Part shown: piece by piece, positions 8,311 to 15,881 of the stretch
How positions within the stretch are numbered: the first letter of the stretch is position 1
How the letters are laid out: each line of letters begins with the position of its first letter
The notes under the pieces: model-generated
What the model was told of the DNA's origin: nothing
Seen by the model: the letters and a program-made list of their open reading frames with translations, nothing else
The model's database searches: none
Origin: Dehalococcoidia bacterium
GTDB taxonomy: Bacteria; Chloroflexota; Dehalococcoidia; JACPQF01
Reading direction: 5' to 3'
Assembly: GCA_030650265.1 (NCBI GenBank)
Contig: JAUSEJ010000428.1
Coordinates: forward strand, 1-16,918
Length of the DNA: 16,918 bases
Position numbers and translations under genes: made by a program

Positions 8311-9075
8311 CTACCACATTCTCGCTAACTTGACATAAGTAACAAGACTGAACCATGCCATCGTGGCACTTAGGAATAGGCCGTGTAGCCCGTCCTTGTA
8401 GCCTTCCCACTCGATGTAGCGGCGCTTGAATTCCCGCACCGGCTGAAGGACGAAGTTCTGTGGCTTGGGCCTGATGCCCTTACCGTGCATGGTGCGAGCT
8501 TCGTAGGTCGAGTAATAGTTCTGTTTGGCGAGTAGCTGGGATAGCCTTTCGTAGTTGTAGTGAATAATCGGATTTGACAAGTAATCGACTTTGCCCGGCA
8601 CTATGGGAAACTCGTGCACCTCACGGGTAGCGTCATAACTCGCCTGTCCTCGCATCAGTAGCCTCAATTGATGGTCAGGATACCAGCCAGCATGTTTTAT
8701 CCATTTCCCCAGAATGAAGTTTCGGCGGGGAATCCAGAAGCCCCGCGGCAGGTCCGGGTCATCCGGCCTGTCATGAATGTTTAGGCGGACCTCCTTCGCT
8801 AACTCGGGTGTGCAGCGCTCGTCAGCATCCACGAATAGGATCCAATCGCTCTGCGCCAGCATCAGGGCGGCGTTCCGTTGATCGGAGAAATTTGTAAAGG
8901 CCCGCTGGTGAACCTGATTTGTGAACCGGCCGGCAATTTTCACCGTGGCGTCTGTGCTGCACGAGTCCAGCACAACGATCTCGTCGGCCCAGGTGAGCGT
9001 GCCAAGGCAGTCGGCGATGTGCCGTTCTTCGTTTCGGGTTATGACGACAGCGGATAAGCTAGGCAAAACTATCAA
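8311..9075 (-). CDS. GT2-family glycosyltransferase (LgtF/WaaE-like)
   Basis: The product is about 254 residues. It begins LSAVVITRNEERHIADCL, then WADEIVVLDSCSTDAT and AFTNFSDQRNAAL. The DXD-type metal/sugar-nucleotide motif FVDADE is at about 81-86. The second half carries RRNFILGKWIKHAGWYPD, LRLLMRG and TREVHE, the pattern of the LgtF/WaaE/KdtX group of inverting GT2 enzymes. Those add a glucose or similar sugar to a core oligosaccharide; the sugar here is inferred only at class level. It ends RMW with TAG at 8311. The start is TTG at 9075 (possibly TTG at 9066), and no ATG exists near the N-terminus. The gene overlaps the upstream GT2 by up to 17 nt, so translation is probably coupled to it. 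There is no clear Shine-Dalgarno sequence. Confidence 0.88.
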   Translation of the reverse strand: MIVLPSLSAVVITRNEERHIADCLGTLTWADEIVVLDSCSTDATVKIAGRFTNQVHQRAFTNFSDQRNAALMLAQSDWILFVDADERCTPELAKEVRLNIHDRPDDPDLPRGFWIPRRNFILGKWIKHAGWYPDHQLRLLMRGQASYDATREVHEFPIVPGKVDYLSNPIIHYNYERLSQLLAKQNYYSTYEARTMHGKGIRPKPQNFVLQPVREFKRRYIEWEGYKDGLHGLFLSATMAWFSLVTYVKLARMW

Positions 9076-10048
9076 CCGCCAATCTGGCGAGTTTCAAAGT
9101 GCCCAGTTCCTGTCCCAGCCCGTCTGCGTCGAGCGATCCGGCCCTGAAGCGTCTCTCTGCCCGGCGTCCCTCACGCCAGAAACCCAACTTCATAATCAAA
9201 CGGGCTGCAAGGCAAAACAGGTACGAGTGGTGTTTCCGATTGAGACGAGCCCGGCTCTTGAATAGTTCGGCGTACATGGCGCCCCTAATCTGGCGCGCAC
9301 TCTGGCCGCCGTAGTGTACTATCCTCGCCGCCGGCAGGCAGTACAATCGCCAGCCTTTCTTCTTCATCCGCAGGCACCAGTCGATTTCCTCGCAGTACAT
9401 GAAGAATTGCTCGTCAAACATCCCCACTTCGTCGATCACCTGCCGTCGAATCATCATGCAGGCGCCGAGGGGATGATCTATTTCGACTGGACGGTCGTCA
9501 TGGGGAACGGGATAGCGGCCGTTGAGACGCGAGTTGGAGAGACGATGATTGATCGGGAAGAAGTCGAAGAAGGTCATTAATAGACTCGGGAAACGGAAGG
9601 CGCTATGCTGATGAGTGCCATCGGGGTTCTGTAGTTGGGCACTCGCGACTGCCACCGCCGGATTCTGGTCGAGGAACCCGGCTAGCTTGGGAATGGCATC
9701 GGCCAAGACCAGGGTGTCTGAGTTCAGGAGAAGGACGTGCCGTCCTGAGGCGATCTGCATAGCTTGATTGTTGGCGGCGGCAAAGCCACGGTTGTCTTCG
9801 TTGGCGATCAGAACAACCTGGGGAAATCTTCGCGAAACCATATCCCGGCTGCCATCTGTGGAAGCATTGTCGACGACTATGACTTCTTGGGGTATCGTCG
9901 GTTCCGAGTTCCGCGCGAGAGGACTCCGATCGGACCCGGTTTCGCTCTTCTGGACCAGTTCCGTGTGTTTGCCGTAAACGGAGTCCAGGCAGTCTGCCAG
10001 AAGGGAAGCGGTATTGAAACTGACTATGACCACCGAGACATCTAGCAT
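9059..10048 (-). CDS. GT2-family glycosyltransferase
   Basis: This 329-residue GT-A protein opens LDVSVVIVSFNTASLLADCLDS and continues VIVVDNASTDGS (about 57-67), DNRGFAAANNQAM and LLLNSDTLVL (about 107-116, DXD-like). Later come GACMMIRR and FFMYCEEIDWCLRMKKKGW, the acceptor-side acidic pair shared with the GT2 at 7162-8130. These two genes are clearly related paralogues. A segment at about residues 28-52 between the first helix and VIVVDN is longer and more hydrophilic than in its relative. ATG 10048 lies 6 bp after the stop of the FlgD-Ig gene without a strong ribosome site. It is inferred to extend a surface glycan; sugar and linkage unknown. Confidence 0.9.
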   Translation of the reverse strand: MLDVSVVIVSFNTASLLADCLDSVYGKHTELVQKSETGSDRSPLARNSEPTIPQEVIVVDNASTDGSRDMVSRRFPQVVLIANEDNRGFAAANNQAMQIASGRHVLLLNSDTLVLADAIPKLAGFLDQNPAVAVASAQLQNPDGTHQHSAFRFPSLLMTFFDFFPINHRLSNSRLNGRYPVPHDDRPVEIDHPLGACMMIRRQVIDEVGMFDEQFFMYCEEIDWCLRMKKKGWRLYCLPAARIVHYGGQSARQIRGAMYAELFKSRARLNRKHHSYLFCLAARLIMKLGFWREGRRAERRFRAGSLDADGLGQELGTLKLARLAVDSFA

Positions 10049-10054
10049 GGCATT

Positions 10055-11242
10055 CTAATAGCCGACGCGAATCGTTTGAATGCCGACATCGCCACCGGGG
10101 AAGCCGACGCCGCTCTGCTCGACGGCGGCCCAAAAGCGGAGCTCCGGAGTGCGACTGAGAACCTTGATTGTTCCAGCGATCGTCGCCTCTTCGCCGGGAG
10201 CGAGATCCTTGGGGAGGCCCCAGCGGACCGGATAAGGACTACCGGCCAGATTCCACATCACGGCGACACGCCATAAGCCGGGGCGTTCGAAGTACTTGGG
10301 GGTCGCTCCGTCATCTTCCAGCCAATAGTTGTAGGTCATGTTTGTACTATAGGCGGTGCCGGGCGGTGGGCCCATGGTGCGAATAAGAGTGTCACCGGTA
10401 TTCTTGACCATTATCTTGACGTTCAGGTCGCCGCCGAGAAAGACAGACGTCGGGCTAAACTGCACCCTGGTTATTTGCAGCTTCGGTTTACCGCCGCCGT
10501 TTATGGTTACAGGCGTGACTCGCTCTGTTACGTTACCAGACTTGTCGCGCGCCATTATGTGGATTATGTACTTGCCATCTTGCAGCAGGGCAGCGGAGGA
10601 CGTGCCGTTCCAATTGTAGGAATACAGGCCGGCATGCTTCTGGTTTGGCGCCTCAAGCAGGTATTTTGCATCTACGTTGGGACCGTTGGCAACTATGGTT
10701 ACCTCGGCATCCTTGGTGATACCGTACTGAATCAGTGTTTCGTCGTCCTTCGAGTCTCCGTTTGGCGAGATGGCATCGGGAATGGCGCCAAGATTCTCGA
10801 TCTCGGGCGCCACGGTGTCGGCGTTCACTACGTCAATTCGTCCTCGTCCCTCTTCGCGTCTTCCCTGATCATCAACGGCCTCAATTACGAACTGATACGT
10901 GCCGTTAGGAAGGATTCGTCTATCCGCCCCATCCGGGTCAGGTGCGTACGAGCCGTCGAAGCGCGCCTGATAGTGCCCGCTCTCTCTTGGCTCCTTGTAG
11001 CGAATGATGTAACGTCGTGCGGTCGCACTTTCGAGCCAGATGGAAACCTGACTCCTGGCCGACAGCGAATAGCCTAGCATGGCGAAATCATCCAGCCCGT
11101 CGCCGTTTGGCGAGATTACGGTGGTGGATGAGCTTGTAGAGCCCAGAAGATTGCCGGCCCGGCAACCGATGGTGGTAGAAGCAGCGCTTGCCAGAATCAG
11201 GACGATAGTAACGATGGAAGCGGAAATGCGGCCAGAAGCCAA
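10055..11242 (-). CDS. Secreted FlgD-Ig / CARDB-like surface protein, first gene of glycan operon
   Basis: The protein is 395 residues if it starts at TTG 11242, where GGGAGG (11252-11257) lies 9 nt upstream. An upstream in-frame TTG at 11305 would extend it by 21 residues but has no comparable site. The N-terminus has a hydrophobic segment, IVTIVLILASAAST, ending TIGC at C27. This is a signal peptide and possibly a non-canonical lipobox. Two repeats follow that open VISPNGDGLDD (about 42) and AISPNGDSKDD (about 157). This is the FlgD Ig-like (calcium-binding type) module with the NGTYQF and DGKYIIHI strands. The C-terminal 140 or so residues (about 255-395) resemble a CARDB/NBR1-type Ig-like domain, with VKNTGD, GLWRVAV, RWGLPKDLAPGEEA and FWAAVEQ. 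It is likely extracellular and possibly the protein carrier or scaffold of the glycan; that is inference. Confidence 0.75.
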   Translation of the reverse strand: MASGRISASIVTIVLILASAASTTIGCRAGNLLGSTSSSTTVISPNGDGLDDFAMLGYSLSARSQVSIWLESATARRYIIRYKEPRESGHYQARFDGSYAPDPDGADRRILPNGTYQFVIEAVDDQGRREEGRGRIDVVNADTVAPEIENLGAIPDAISPNGDSKDDETLIQYGITKDAEVTIVANGPNVDAKYLLEAPNQKHAGLYSYNWNGTSSAALLQDGKYIIHIMARDKSGNVTERVTPVTINGGGKPKLQITRVQFSPTSVFLGGDLNVKIMVKNTGDTLIRTMGPPPGTAYSTNMTYNYWLEDDGATPKYFERPGLWRVAVMWNLAGSPYPVRWGLPKDLAPGEEATIAGTIKVLSRTPELRFWAAVEQSGVGFPGGDVGIQTIRVGY

Positions 11243-11313
11243 AGGATGCAACCTCCCAGATTGCCATAATTCTAATAACAGGACCGGTCGCTTTCCTTGC
11301 GACAACCGCGGGT

Positions 11314-11342
11314 ATACTACCAGATTGGTTGAGAGGGGTCAA
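11314..11342 (-). promoter_or_regulatory. Predicted sigma70 promoter for the FlgD-Ig/glycan operon
   Basis: Reading the minus strand, TTGACC (complement of 11337-11342) and TAGTAT (complement of 11314-11319) are separated by exactly 17 nt (11320-11336), as in a sigma70 -35/-10 pair. The -10 is 4/6. The expected transcription start is near 11307, about 65 nt before TTG 11242. It lies in the gap of about 130 bp between the phosphoesterase stop and the FlgD-Ig gene. Confidence 0.6.
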
Positions 11343-11370
11343 GGAAATTTGCCTTCCCTATGTCATTAGA

Positions 11371-12114
11371 CTACCAGCCATGGCTCAGCCGTTCGGCCAG
11401 TGACGTCGGCAGCCCGAGCGCTCTCATAGCGCGCTGAACCGCCTCGACGTCGTATGGAACCCGATGATGAGTGATGGTGGAAGCCGTGACATCGAGGAGC
11501 GCATAACTAGCCCTTGGATCTCCATCACGCGGCTGACCCACGCTTCCCGGATTGAAAAGGATTCTTCTTCCCTGCCGGGCGATTTGCACCGGTTGTCCTG
11601 CGGGAGTTGCTGAGACGACGCAGGTCTTGTTCTCCGGGACGTAGACATAAAGAACAGGGACGTGGGTATGCCCTACGAGACCATGTAGGGTTTGGAGATA
11701 AGAAAGGCTGGTCTTCGCCTTAGCGGCAGATGATATGTAGTCCCAGGTCGGGTCAAGCGGGCTGCCATGGACAAGCGTGTAATCCCCCTCGCTGCAGTGC
11801 ATTGGCAGAGAGGCCAGAAACTGGCGATTGTCCTCGCTCAATTGGTCCATTGTCCACTTGATCGCATCTTTCGCCGCCAGGTTGAAGTCTGCCAGATCGA
11901 GCAGTCCGGCCGCCGCCGCATCATGATTCCCGAGGACGCAGCGAAGATCGAGCTGCTTGAGAAGTTCTACGCATTCGTTGGGGGCAGGACCATAGCCAAC
12001 TATGTCGCCCATGCACCAATACTCGTCGACCGGCCCTTTGTCCCGCAAGTCAGCGATTACGGCCTTCAAAGCCGTTAGATTGCCATGAATGTCTGACATT
12101 AGAGCGCAACGCAC
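11371..12114 (-). CDS. YfcE/MJ0936-like calcineurin-type metallophosphoesterase
   Basis: This 247-residue cytoplasmic protein has all metal-ligand motifs of the calcineurin-like family: SDIHGN (D8, H10), MGDIVGYG (D37), LGNHD (N63, H64), VHGSP (H116) and VGHTH (H149, H151). It also has the NPGSVGQPRDGDPRASYALLD-type C-terminal motif usual in the YfcE/DR1281 branch. It probably hydrolyses phosphodiester or phosphomonoester bonds with two metal ions; the physiological substrate is not readable. The start is GTG 12114 (MRCALMSDIHGN), with AAGGAG ten nt upstream. An ATG at 12099 would cut the first beta strand. It stands at the head of the minus strand, divergent from thiL, ends 128 bp before the glycan operon, and can form its own transcription unit. 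A 15-nt palindrome overlaps its likely -10. Confidence 0.92.
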   Translation of the reverse strand: MRCALMSDIHGNLTALKAVIADLRDKGPVDEYWCMGDIVGYGPAPNECVELLKQLDLRCVLGNHDAAAAGLLDLADFNLAAKDAIKWTMDQLSEDNRQFLASLPMHCSEGDYTLVHGSPLDPTWDYISSAAKAKTSLSYLQTLHGLVGHTHVPVLYVYVPENKTCVVSATPAGQPVQIARQGRRILFNPGSVGQPRDGDPRASYALLDVTASTITHHRVPYDVEAVQRAMRALGLPTSLAERLSHGW

Positions 12115-12155
12115 GAGGTCTCTGCTCCTTGTTTGGGAATCGCTCAGGGTGTCGG

Positions 12156-12170
12156 CATGATAATATCATG
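12156..12170. promoter_or_regulatory. 15-nt perfect palindrome (possible operator) overlapping a -10 box
   Basis: CATGATA-A-TATCATG is a perfect palindrome with 7-nt arms. On the minus strand it contains TGATATTAT (complement of 12160-12168), an extended -10-like element (TGN then TATTAT). A start near 12153 would leave a leader of about 39 nt with AAGGAG before GTG 12114. No good -35 is 17 bp upstream (TCGACG), which suits an extended -10 promoter. The palindrome could bind a dimeric regulator. Confidence 0.5.
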
Positions 12171-12223
12171 TCCAGCGCCGGGCGTCGAGAGACCGGCGTA
12201 TCGGACCGTTTGCTTGTTTTGGC

Positions 12224-12252
12224 TTGTGACGGGAGTGCCGAACATGTATAAT
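12224..12252 (+). promoter_or_regulatory. Predicted thiL promoter producing a leaderless mRNA
   Basis: TTGTGA (12224-12229), a 17-nt spacer, and TATAAT (12247-12252) form a good sigma70 pair with a perfect -10. The thiL ATG begins at 12260, just 8 bases after the last base of the -10, so transcription would start at or next to the ATG and leave no room for a ribosome site. None is present upstream. Confidence 0.75.
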
Positions 12253-12259
12253 CGAACCC

Positions 12260-13315
12260 ATGAAAGTCGCGGATGTTGGTGAATTTGGCCTTATCGAATT
12301 GGTCTCCGGGACTATCCGTGGATTCAAGCCATCTGATTTGAGCCCGCATAGCGGCCTGCCATCTGCCTTTTACCATGCTCCGTCACCAGCACTGGTCGAT
12401 ATCGGGGACGATACTACCGTCTGGCGGAGCCAAACCTCGGTGCAACTGGCCACTACGGATACTCTGGTCGAGGATGTTCATTTCTCTCTGGCCTTCGCTA
12501 CCTGGCGAGAGCTGGGCTGGAAATCACTTGCCGTCAATATTAGCGACATTGCGGCCATGGGCGGGTTGCCGCGCTACGCTCTCGTCACTCTCGGCCTGCC
12601 AGGCGATCTGGAAGCCGGGCATATCATCGACCTCTATAAGGGGATGTTGGACATAGCCTGGCGGTTCGGGATTGCGGTGGTGGGAGGAGATATGGTGAGG
12701 TCGAGGGAAATCTTCATAACGGTCGCTTTGGTGGGCGAGGCGCCGCCCAGGGCAGGTTCAAGGACCGACTATCTCCTTCGTTCGGGAGCGAAGGAGGGCG
12801 ACCGGATCGTCGTGACCGGCCATCTCGGCAGCTCGGCAGCGGGCTTGAAGATGTTGTCTCAAGGTCTCCCCATTGAGTCGGAAGCGGCGGCTTACCTGAG
12901 AGAAGCGCATCTTCGACCTGTGCCGCGGGTAAGAGAAGGGGAGCTAATAAGGGGCGAAGGCGGTCTATCGGCGATGGATATAAGCGACGGATTGGTGGCA
13001 GACCTGACTAAGGTATGCCAGGCTAGCGGGGTAGGCGGTACGGTCTTTGTTGATACTCTACCGATTCATCCCTTCGTACGCGCCCATTTCCCGGAGGAGG
13101 CAACGACCCTCGCCTTGTCGGGTGGGGAAGACTACGAATTGCTGTTTACGGCACCGGCCGACCTGGTGGCGCGGGTACAGAGAGCGATCGATACTCCAGT
13201 TACGGTGATCGGACAGGTCACGGCAGAACGGGCAGGCGTTGTTCGACTGCTCGATGGATGCGGGCAGGAAATTCAGCCTCGCCAGCAAGGCTGGGACCAC
13301 TTCAGGAGGGAATGA
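12260..13315 (+). CDS. thiL: Thiamine-phosphate kinase
   Basis: This is a 351-residue cytoplasmic enzyme that uses ATP to phosphorylate thiamine phosphate to thiamine pyrophosphate, the last step of the coenzyme pathway. It begins MKVADVGEFGLIELVSG, typical of ThiL. It carries DIGDDTTVW (ATP/Mg loop), TTDTLVEDVHF, NISDIAAMGG, VVGGDMVRS, VVTGHLGSSAAG, SAMDISDGLVADL and LSGGEDYELLF in the family order. GGDM replaces the more common GGDT, a mild variation. The length matches the usual 320-350. The promoter sits so close that the transcript is probably leaderless, and ATG 12260 is the only sensible start. The stop TGA (13313-13315) overlaps the tsaE ATG by one base. Confidence 0.96.
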   Translation: MKVADVGEFGLIELVSGTIRGFKPSDLSPHSGLPSAFYHAPSPALVDIGDDTTVWRSQTSVQLATTDTLVEDVHFSLAFATWRELGWKSLAVNISDIAAMGGLPRYALVTLGLPGDLEAGHIIDLYKGMLDIAWRFGIAVVGGDMVRSREIFITVALVGEAPPRAGSRTDYLLRSGAKEGDRIVVTGHLGSSAAGLKMLSQGLPIESEAAAYLREAHLRPVPRVREGELIRGEGGLSAMDISDGLVADLTKVCQASGVGGTVFVDTLPIHPFVRAHFPEEATTLALSGGEDYELLFTAPADLVARVQRAIDTPVTVIGQVTAERAGVVRLLDGCGQEIQPRQQGWDHFRRE

Positions 13316-13794
13316 TGTCAGCTTTGCTCTCCCTGACCAGCAAGAGTCGGAATCGGACGCAGCTTTTTGGCGAGGAGTTGGGTAAGCAGGCCGGGCAAGG
13401 CGACGTGTTTCTGTTGGTGGGAGGACTTGGCGCCGGCAAAACTAGCCTCACTCAGGGTTTGGCCAGAGGGCTGGGACTTGGAGAATACACCCGGAGCCCA
13501 ACTTTCACTTTGGTCAACGAGTACAATGGGAGGCTGACTCTCTACCACATGGACCTGTACCGGCTGGAGTCAGCCGAAGAAGTAATGGATCTGGGCATAG
13601 AAGAGTATCTCTATGGTCGGGGAGTTACCGTAATTGAATGGGCTGATCGGGCAACCTTCCTCTGGCCTCACGAGTATCTGTTGATCAAGCTAACGTATTT
13701 GAGCCCGACCAGGCGGCAAATCGAACTCGACGCCGAAGGCCCCCGGTATGTGAAAATCATCGAGGAGCTGCGACGAAAAGGAATGGGCGACTGA
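13315..13794 (+). CDS. tsaE: tRNA t6A37 biosynthesis ATPase TsaE
   Basis: This 159-residue protein is the ATPase partner of the TsaB-TsaD complex that makes N6-threonylcarbamoyl-adenosine at position 37 of ANN-decoding tRNAs. Visible motifs are the P-loop GGLGAGKTS (residues about 36-44), SPTFTLVNEY (61-70), YHMDLYRLES (77-86), DLGIEEYL and VIEWADR (about 106-112), all diagnostic of the TsaE family. The length is usual. The start is ATG 13315, 5 nt after AGGAGG (13304-13309). The ATG at 13312 is too close to that site. It lies immediately after thiL with a one-base stop/start overlap and is directly followed by tsaB. Confidence 0.96.
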   Translation: MSALLSLTSKSRNRTQLFGEELGKQAGQGDVFLLVGGLGAGKTSLTQGLARGLGLGEYTRSPTFTLVNEYNGRLTLYHMDLYRLESAEEVMDLGIEEYLYGRGVTVIEWADRATFLWPHEYLLIKLTYLSPTRRQIELDAEGPRYVKIIEELRRKGMGD

Positions 13795-14475
13795 ATGTTA
13801 ATGGCCATCGATACATCGACCCGAATAGCGAGCGTTGCCCTGTTTGATGGGTGCGACGTGGCGGCGGAGATTACATGGCAGTCGGAGATGAACCATACGG
13901 TGGAGCTCTTTCCGGCCATACAACATATTATGGCGCTTGCCATGATCGGTATGCCGGATCTGACGAGGCTGGTGGTAGCAATCGGTCCGGGGAGCTTCAA
14001 CGGTCTCAGGGTTGGCTTGAGCGCCGCCAAGGCTCTATCGTTCGGCTTGCGCCTGCCGCTCGTCGGGATATCGACACTGGAGACCCAAGCCTACCAGCAC
14101 TTCTGGTTCGACGGGCCAGTTTGCTCCCTGCTGCGAGCCGGGCGGGAGGAGATCTTCGCCGCCCTGTTCCAACGGCAGGATGGGGCGTGGCGACGACTGG
14201 TTGACGAACACATCACTACACCACAATTGTTATGTGACAGGGTAGGTGGTGAGTCAATCTTCACGGGTGAGATAGACATCCGCTTGGCTTCCGAGGTTAT
14301 GGCCTGTTGGGGTCCAACGGCTATAATACCGCCGGCTGAGGCCCGTCTGAGACGCGCCGGCTTCCTGGCGGCTCTCGGCTGGCGGCGGCATGAAGCTGGC
14401 CTGGCAGTCGATCCGGCAACTCTCCAGCCTCTTTACTTGCGGCGTCCGCCGATTACCATGCGCAAGAAACCTTGA
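13795..14475 (+). CDS. tsaB: tRNA t6A37 biosynthesis protein TsaB
   Basis: This 226-residue protein is a member of the ASKHA/HSP70-like Gcp family and acts as the partner of TsaD and TsaE in t6A synthesis. The opening LMAIDTSTRIASVALFDG is a phosphate-binding first strand-loop. NHTVELFP (about 33-40) replaces the usual HS..L.P. AIGPGSFNGLRVG (about 62-74) is the signature, with N where T is normal. AKALSFGLRLPLVGISTLE follows. As in TsaB generally, it probably lacks the full metal site of TsaD. ATG 13795 directly follows the tsaE TGA (13792-13794), and ATG 13801 is a less likely alternative. No tsaD or rimI follows, so t6A genes are split in this genome. Confidence 0.94.
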   Translation: MLMAIDTSTRIASVALFDGCDVAAEITWQSEMNHTVELFPAIQHIMALAMIGMPDLTRLVVAIGPGSFNGLRVGLSAAKALSFGLRLPLVGISTLETQAYQHFWFDGPVCSLLRAGREEIFAALFQRQDGAWRRLVDEHITTPQLLCDRVGGESIFTGEIDIRLASEVMACWGPTAIIPPAEARLRRAGFLAALGWRRHEAGLAVDPATLQPLYLRRPPITMRKKP

Positions 14476-14493
14476 CGAGAGGCGATATGTCCC

Positions 14494-15849
14494 ATGAGTA
14501 ACCTGGCGGTCCCTGCGGACGGGCGGGCCATAACACGTCGAGTTTTCGCGCTTTCCTGGCCGGCGGTGGCAGAGCAATGGCTAAGTATGCTGGTTGGACT
14601 TGTGACCACTTATCTCGTCGGTCATCTAGGCGCTGCTCCGTTGGCGGCGGTCGGACTTAGCGAGCAGATCATGCAGATCGGCATCGCTCTTTTTGCTTCT
14701 ATCGGGGTGGGGAGCACGGTGATAGTCGCCCGGCATGTGGGAGCGGGAGAGTATTCACAGATTAGCCGGGTCATTCAGCAGTCCTTTATCGCTGCGGCAA
14801 TCATCGGCCTGACGAGCTCCTTGTTTGTCTCAATATTCGCCCACTCCATTCTCGCCCTGTTCCGGGTAGGGCCCGAAGTTGTGGAAGTCGGCGGGGTATA
14901 CCTGCGATATGCTGGCAGCAGCCTGTTTCTAGCCACTATGATGTTCGTCGGCGCCGCTATCTTGCGCGGGGCCGGTGACACCAGGACCCCTATGCTGGTC
15001 ATGCTCGTGGTGAATGTGACAAACGTCGTCCTAAGCGTGGTCCTCATCTACGGCGCATTTGGTATTCCTGGGCTGCAAGTAACCGGAGCGGGAATCGCTA
15101 CAGCTATTGCCCGGGATATGGGAGGCATCGCCATGGTTGTTCTGGTGTTGAGGGGAAGAGGTCGGGTGAAATGCAATTTTCTCCAGAATCTCAGCGTAGA
15201 CACTAAAATAATCAAGCGAATCCTGAATGTTGGTATCCCGGCAGGGCTGGAGTCGTTTCTGATGTCTACCGCCATGCTTGCCTTTGCAACCGTTGTCGGT
15301 GGACTTGGCACAGTATCACTGGCTGCATATGTCATGGCAATTCGGATCGACGGAATCAGAGCTATGCCCAGCTTCGGCATCGGCATGGCGACTACTACCC
15401 TCGTGGGACAGAGCTTAGGGGCCGGGCGCCCAGACCTCGCTAGAAGAAGCGCTCGCACCGGCGTTTATTACGCGGTGGCCATTGTGACGGTGATAGGGAT
15501 CGGCCTCTTCATCCTTGCCGAACACATAGCCGCGTTCTTTGTCAGCGATCCGGAAGTTATCATTCAGACAGCCATGCTTACCAGAATCCTTACCTTTTCG
15601 GCGCCCGCTCTGGCGATTACTCATGTGCTGTCCGGGGGTCTCCGTGGGGCGGGCGACACCCGCTGGGTGCTGGTCAGCATGATAGGCTGCTTATGGGCGG
15701 GCAGGGTGTTTACGGGTCTGCTTCTTTCTACGGTCTTCGGCATGGGGGTGGCCGGCGCCTGTATCGCCATGGTTGCTGATCTCTACGTGCGGGCAGGCCT
15801 GTGTTGGTGGCGGTTTGACTCTGGCAAGTGGGAGCGAATCGTCGTATAA
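14494..15849 (+). CDS. MATE-family multidrug/toxin (Na+/H+-coupled) efflux transporter
   Basis: This 451-residue protein with about 12 hydrophobic helices belongs to the MATE branch of the MOP superfamily. It exports cationic drugs or metabolites in exchange for Na+ or H+. The two homologous halves share the paired signature ILRGAGDTRTPM (about 165) and GLRGAGDTRWVL (about 385), and the N-lobe has TRRVFALSWPAVAEQWLSML. The substrate cannot be told. It sits 18 bp after tsaB with a weak GAGAGG at 14477-14482. ATG at 14487 would be in another frame. Placement beside t6A genes is operon chance more than function. It could equally be a polyprenyl-linked sugar flippase of the related Wzx type, but the MATE motifs favour efflux. 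Confidence 0.88.
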   Translation: MSNLAVPADGRAITRRVFALSWPAVAEQWLSMLVGLVTTYLVGHLGAAPLAAVGLSEQIMQIGIALFASIGVGSTVIVARHVGAGEYSQISRVIQQSFIAAAIIGLTSSLFVSIFAHSILALFRVGPEVVEVGGVYLRYAGSSLFLATMMFVGAAILRGAGDTRTPMLVMLVVNVTNVVLSVVLIYGAFGIPGLQVTGAGIATAIARDMGGIAMVVLVLRGRGRVKCNFLQNLSVDTKIIKRILNVGIPAGLESFLMSTAMLAFATVVGGLGTVSLAAYVMAIRIDGIRAMPSFGIGMATTTLVGQSLGAGRPDLARRSARTGVYYAVAIVTVIGIGLFILAEHIAAFFVSDPEVIIQTAMLTRILTFSAPALAITHVLSGGLRGAGDTRWVLVSMIGCLWAGRVFTGLLLSTVFGMGVAGACIAMVADLYVRAGLCWWRFDSGKWERIVV

Positions 15850-15881
15850 TTTCCCTTAACGTTGTGATTTGAGGTAGGTGG

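Noticed and set aside
10475..11077. 200-codon open frame on the plus strand antisense to the FlgD-Ig gene
   Set aside because: It lies wholly opposite a gene with clear domain repeats, has no ribosome site and no recognisable motif, so it is a shadow.
11341..11362. Small AAGG/CCTT stem upstream of the FlgD-Ig gene as a terminator
   Set aside because: The stem is only about 4-5 bp and is not followed by a T run. It does not meet terminator standards, though the phosphoesterase may end without one here.
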